Source: Anaerolineae bacterium (GTDB lineage: Bacteria > Chloroflexota > Anaerolineae > Promineifilales > Promineifilaceae). Taken from it: 6,937 nt of DNA. Every line of letters begins with the position of its first letter. Position 1 is the stretch's first letter. Below the pieces are notes generated by a model. The model ran no database searches. It was not told where the DNA came from and was given only the letters and a program-made list of their open reading frames with translations. Position numbers and translations under genes: made by a program. Location: assembly GCA_028277515.1 (NCBI GenBank), contig JANQGC010000303.1, forward strand, positions 1 to 6,937, in the 5' to 3' direction. Of the stretch, positions 6,410 through 6,937 are shown piece by piece.

Positions 6410-6937
6410 TTATACAACCGGCAGGGGAAATTCATCCCCTGTATCAGCGATCCATTGAGCCAAGCGTGTCTGCAAGGCTTTACGGTGTTCTCCATACTCG
6501 GTGTTAAAGGCAAGGTTTACCTGCTCGTAGGGATCATCGTTCAGATTGAATAGCAACCAAGGCTGATGTTCCAGGCACACGTATTTCCAGCCGTCCCTGG
6601 TGACAATGCCGCGCCAGGGCCGGTCAATACTGTCGCTGTGGCCGGTAGGAATCACGCATTGCAGATAGGCGGAATCCGGTAACTCCCCCACTTGTTTTCC
6701 AGGCAGCAACAATCCCGAATAATCAAAGCCCTGCATCCACTCCGGCGGTGTAATGTCACAGAGGCCTAGGGTTGTCGGTGCAATGTCGACATGATTGATC
6801 ACTGCGTCCGGACGGCCATGGCGGCAGCTGTACATGCTAGGGCCGTCGCAGACAATGAAGGGAATCCGGATCGCTTCCTCCCTCGGTGATGTTTTCCGGA
6901 ATTGGCCATGCGAACCATGCATGTCGCCATGATCGGA
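6410..6937 (-). CDS. Sulfatase, C-terminal part (5' end beyond the right edge)
   Basis: This is the last 175 residues of a sulfatase of the alkaline-phosphatase superfamily (S1 type), which hydrolyses sulfate esters, usually on glycans. The reading frame is open to the window edge. The visible part starts with SDHGDMHGSHGQ, the conserved DHG metal-ligand segment, followed by FRKTSPREEAIRIPFIV, which matches the active-site Lys and 'EEAIRVP' region of the family. Next come INHVDIAPTTLGL (the usual VDLxPTLL helix) and, near the C-terminus, DGWKYV...LFNLNDDPYEQVNLA, which is the typical closing ELYDLxxDPxExxNLA strand. The N-terminal CxPSR or SxPSR signature lies outside the window, so I cannot say whether it is a Cys- or Ser-type enzyme. 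A signal peptide, if any, is also unseen. It is a natural client for the sulfatase-maturating enzyme in the same window. The family call is firm; the substrate is unknown. Confidence 0.93.
   Translation of the reverse strand, partial: SDHGDMHGSHGQFRKTSPREEAIRIPFIVCDGPSMYSCRHGRPDAVINHVDIAPTTLGLCDITPPEWMQGFDYSGLLLPGKQVGELPDSAYLQCVIPTGHSDSIDRPWRGIVTRDGWKYVCLEHQPWLLFNLNDDPYEQVNLAFNTEYGEHRKALQTRLAQWIADTGDEFPLPVV

Overview
The window holds five protein genes and one possible mini-gene, all read leftwards on the minus strand. From right to left these are the C-terminal part of a sulfatase that runs off the right edge, a complete MsmK/UgpC-type sugar ABC-transporter ATPase, a 514-base gap, a uroporphyrinogen-decarboxylase-fold (COG0407-type) protein, a hexokinase with eukaryote-like motifs, and a radical SAM/SPASM enzyme of the anaerobic sulfatase-maturating (anSME) type with a C-terminal SEC-C motif. 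The last 675 bases on the left are AT-rich and hold no gene I can support.

The host is probably an anaerobic or microaerophilic bacterium that lives on sulfated glycans. anSME enzymes carry oxygen-sensitive iron-sulfur clusters and convert a sulfatase active-site Cys or Ser to formylglycine. The sulfatase and the sugar-importer ATPase fit that lifestyle. A hexokinase of this type, with motifs LDAGGSNLR, INDT, LGTG and NTE(C)G, is uncommon in bacteria and is best known in spirochaetes. I therefore lean towards a spirochaete, with the Lentisphaerota/Kiritimatiellota (PVC) lineages as the alternative. No marker gene settles this.

Layout: 6410-6937 is the partial sulfatase. 6159-6409 is a spacer with candidate promoters for the ATPase. 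5061-6158 is the ATPase. 4547-5060 is a non-coding stretch with a hairpin just after the ATPase, a repeated 15-mer and an 8-bp inverted repeat. 3386-4546 (URO-D fold), 2046-3350 (hexokinase) and 676-1929 (anSME) look like one operon with tight or short spacings. The 116-base spacer between hexokinase and anSME contains a possible 23-codon ORF in the same frame as anSME, separated from it by a UGA. Its Cys/Gly/Lys-rich product partly resembles a sulfatase formylglycine signature.

Inferred joint role: sulfatases release sulfate from host or plant glycans, anSME activates them, an ABC importer energised by the MsmK-like ATPase brings sugars in, and the hexokinase phosphorylates them. The role of the URO-D-fold protein is not known. 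The most interesting lead is the possible small peptide in front of the radical SAM enzyme, but its translation is unproven.
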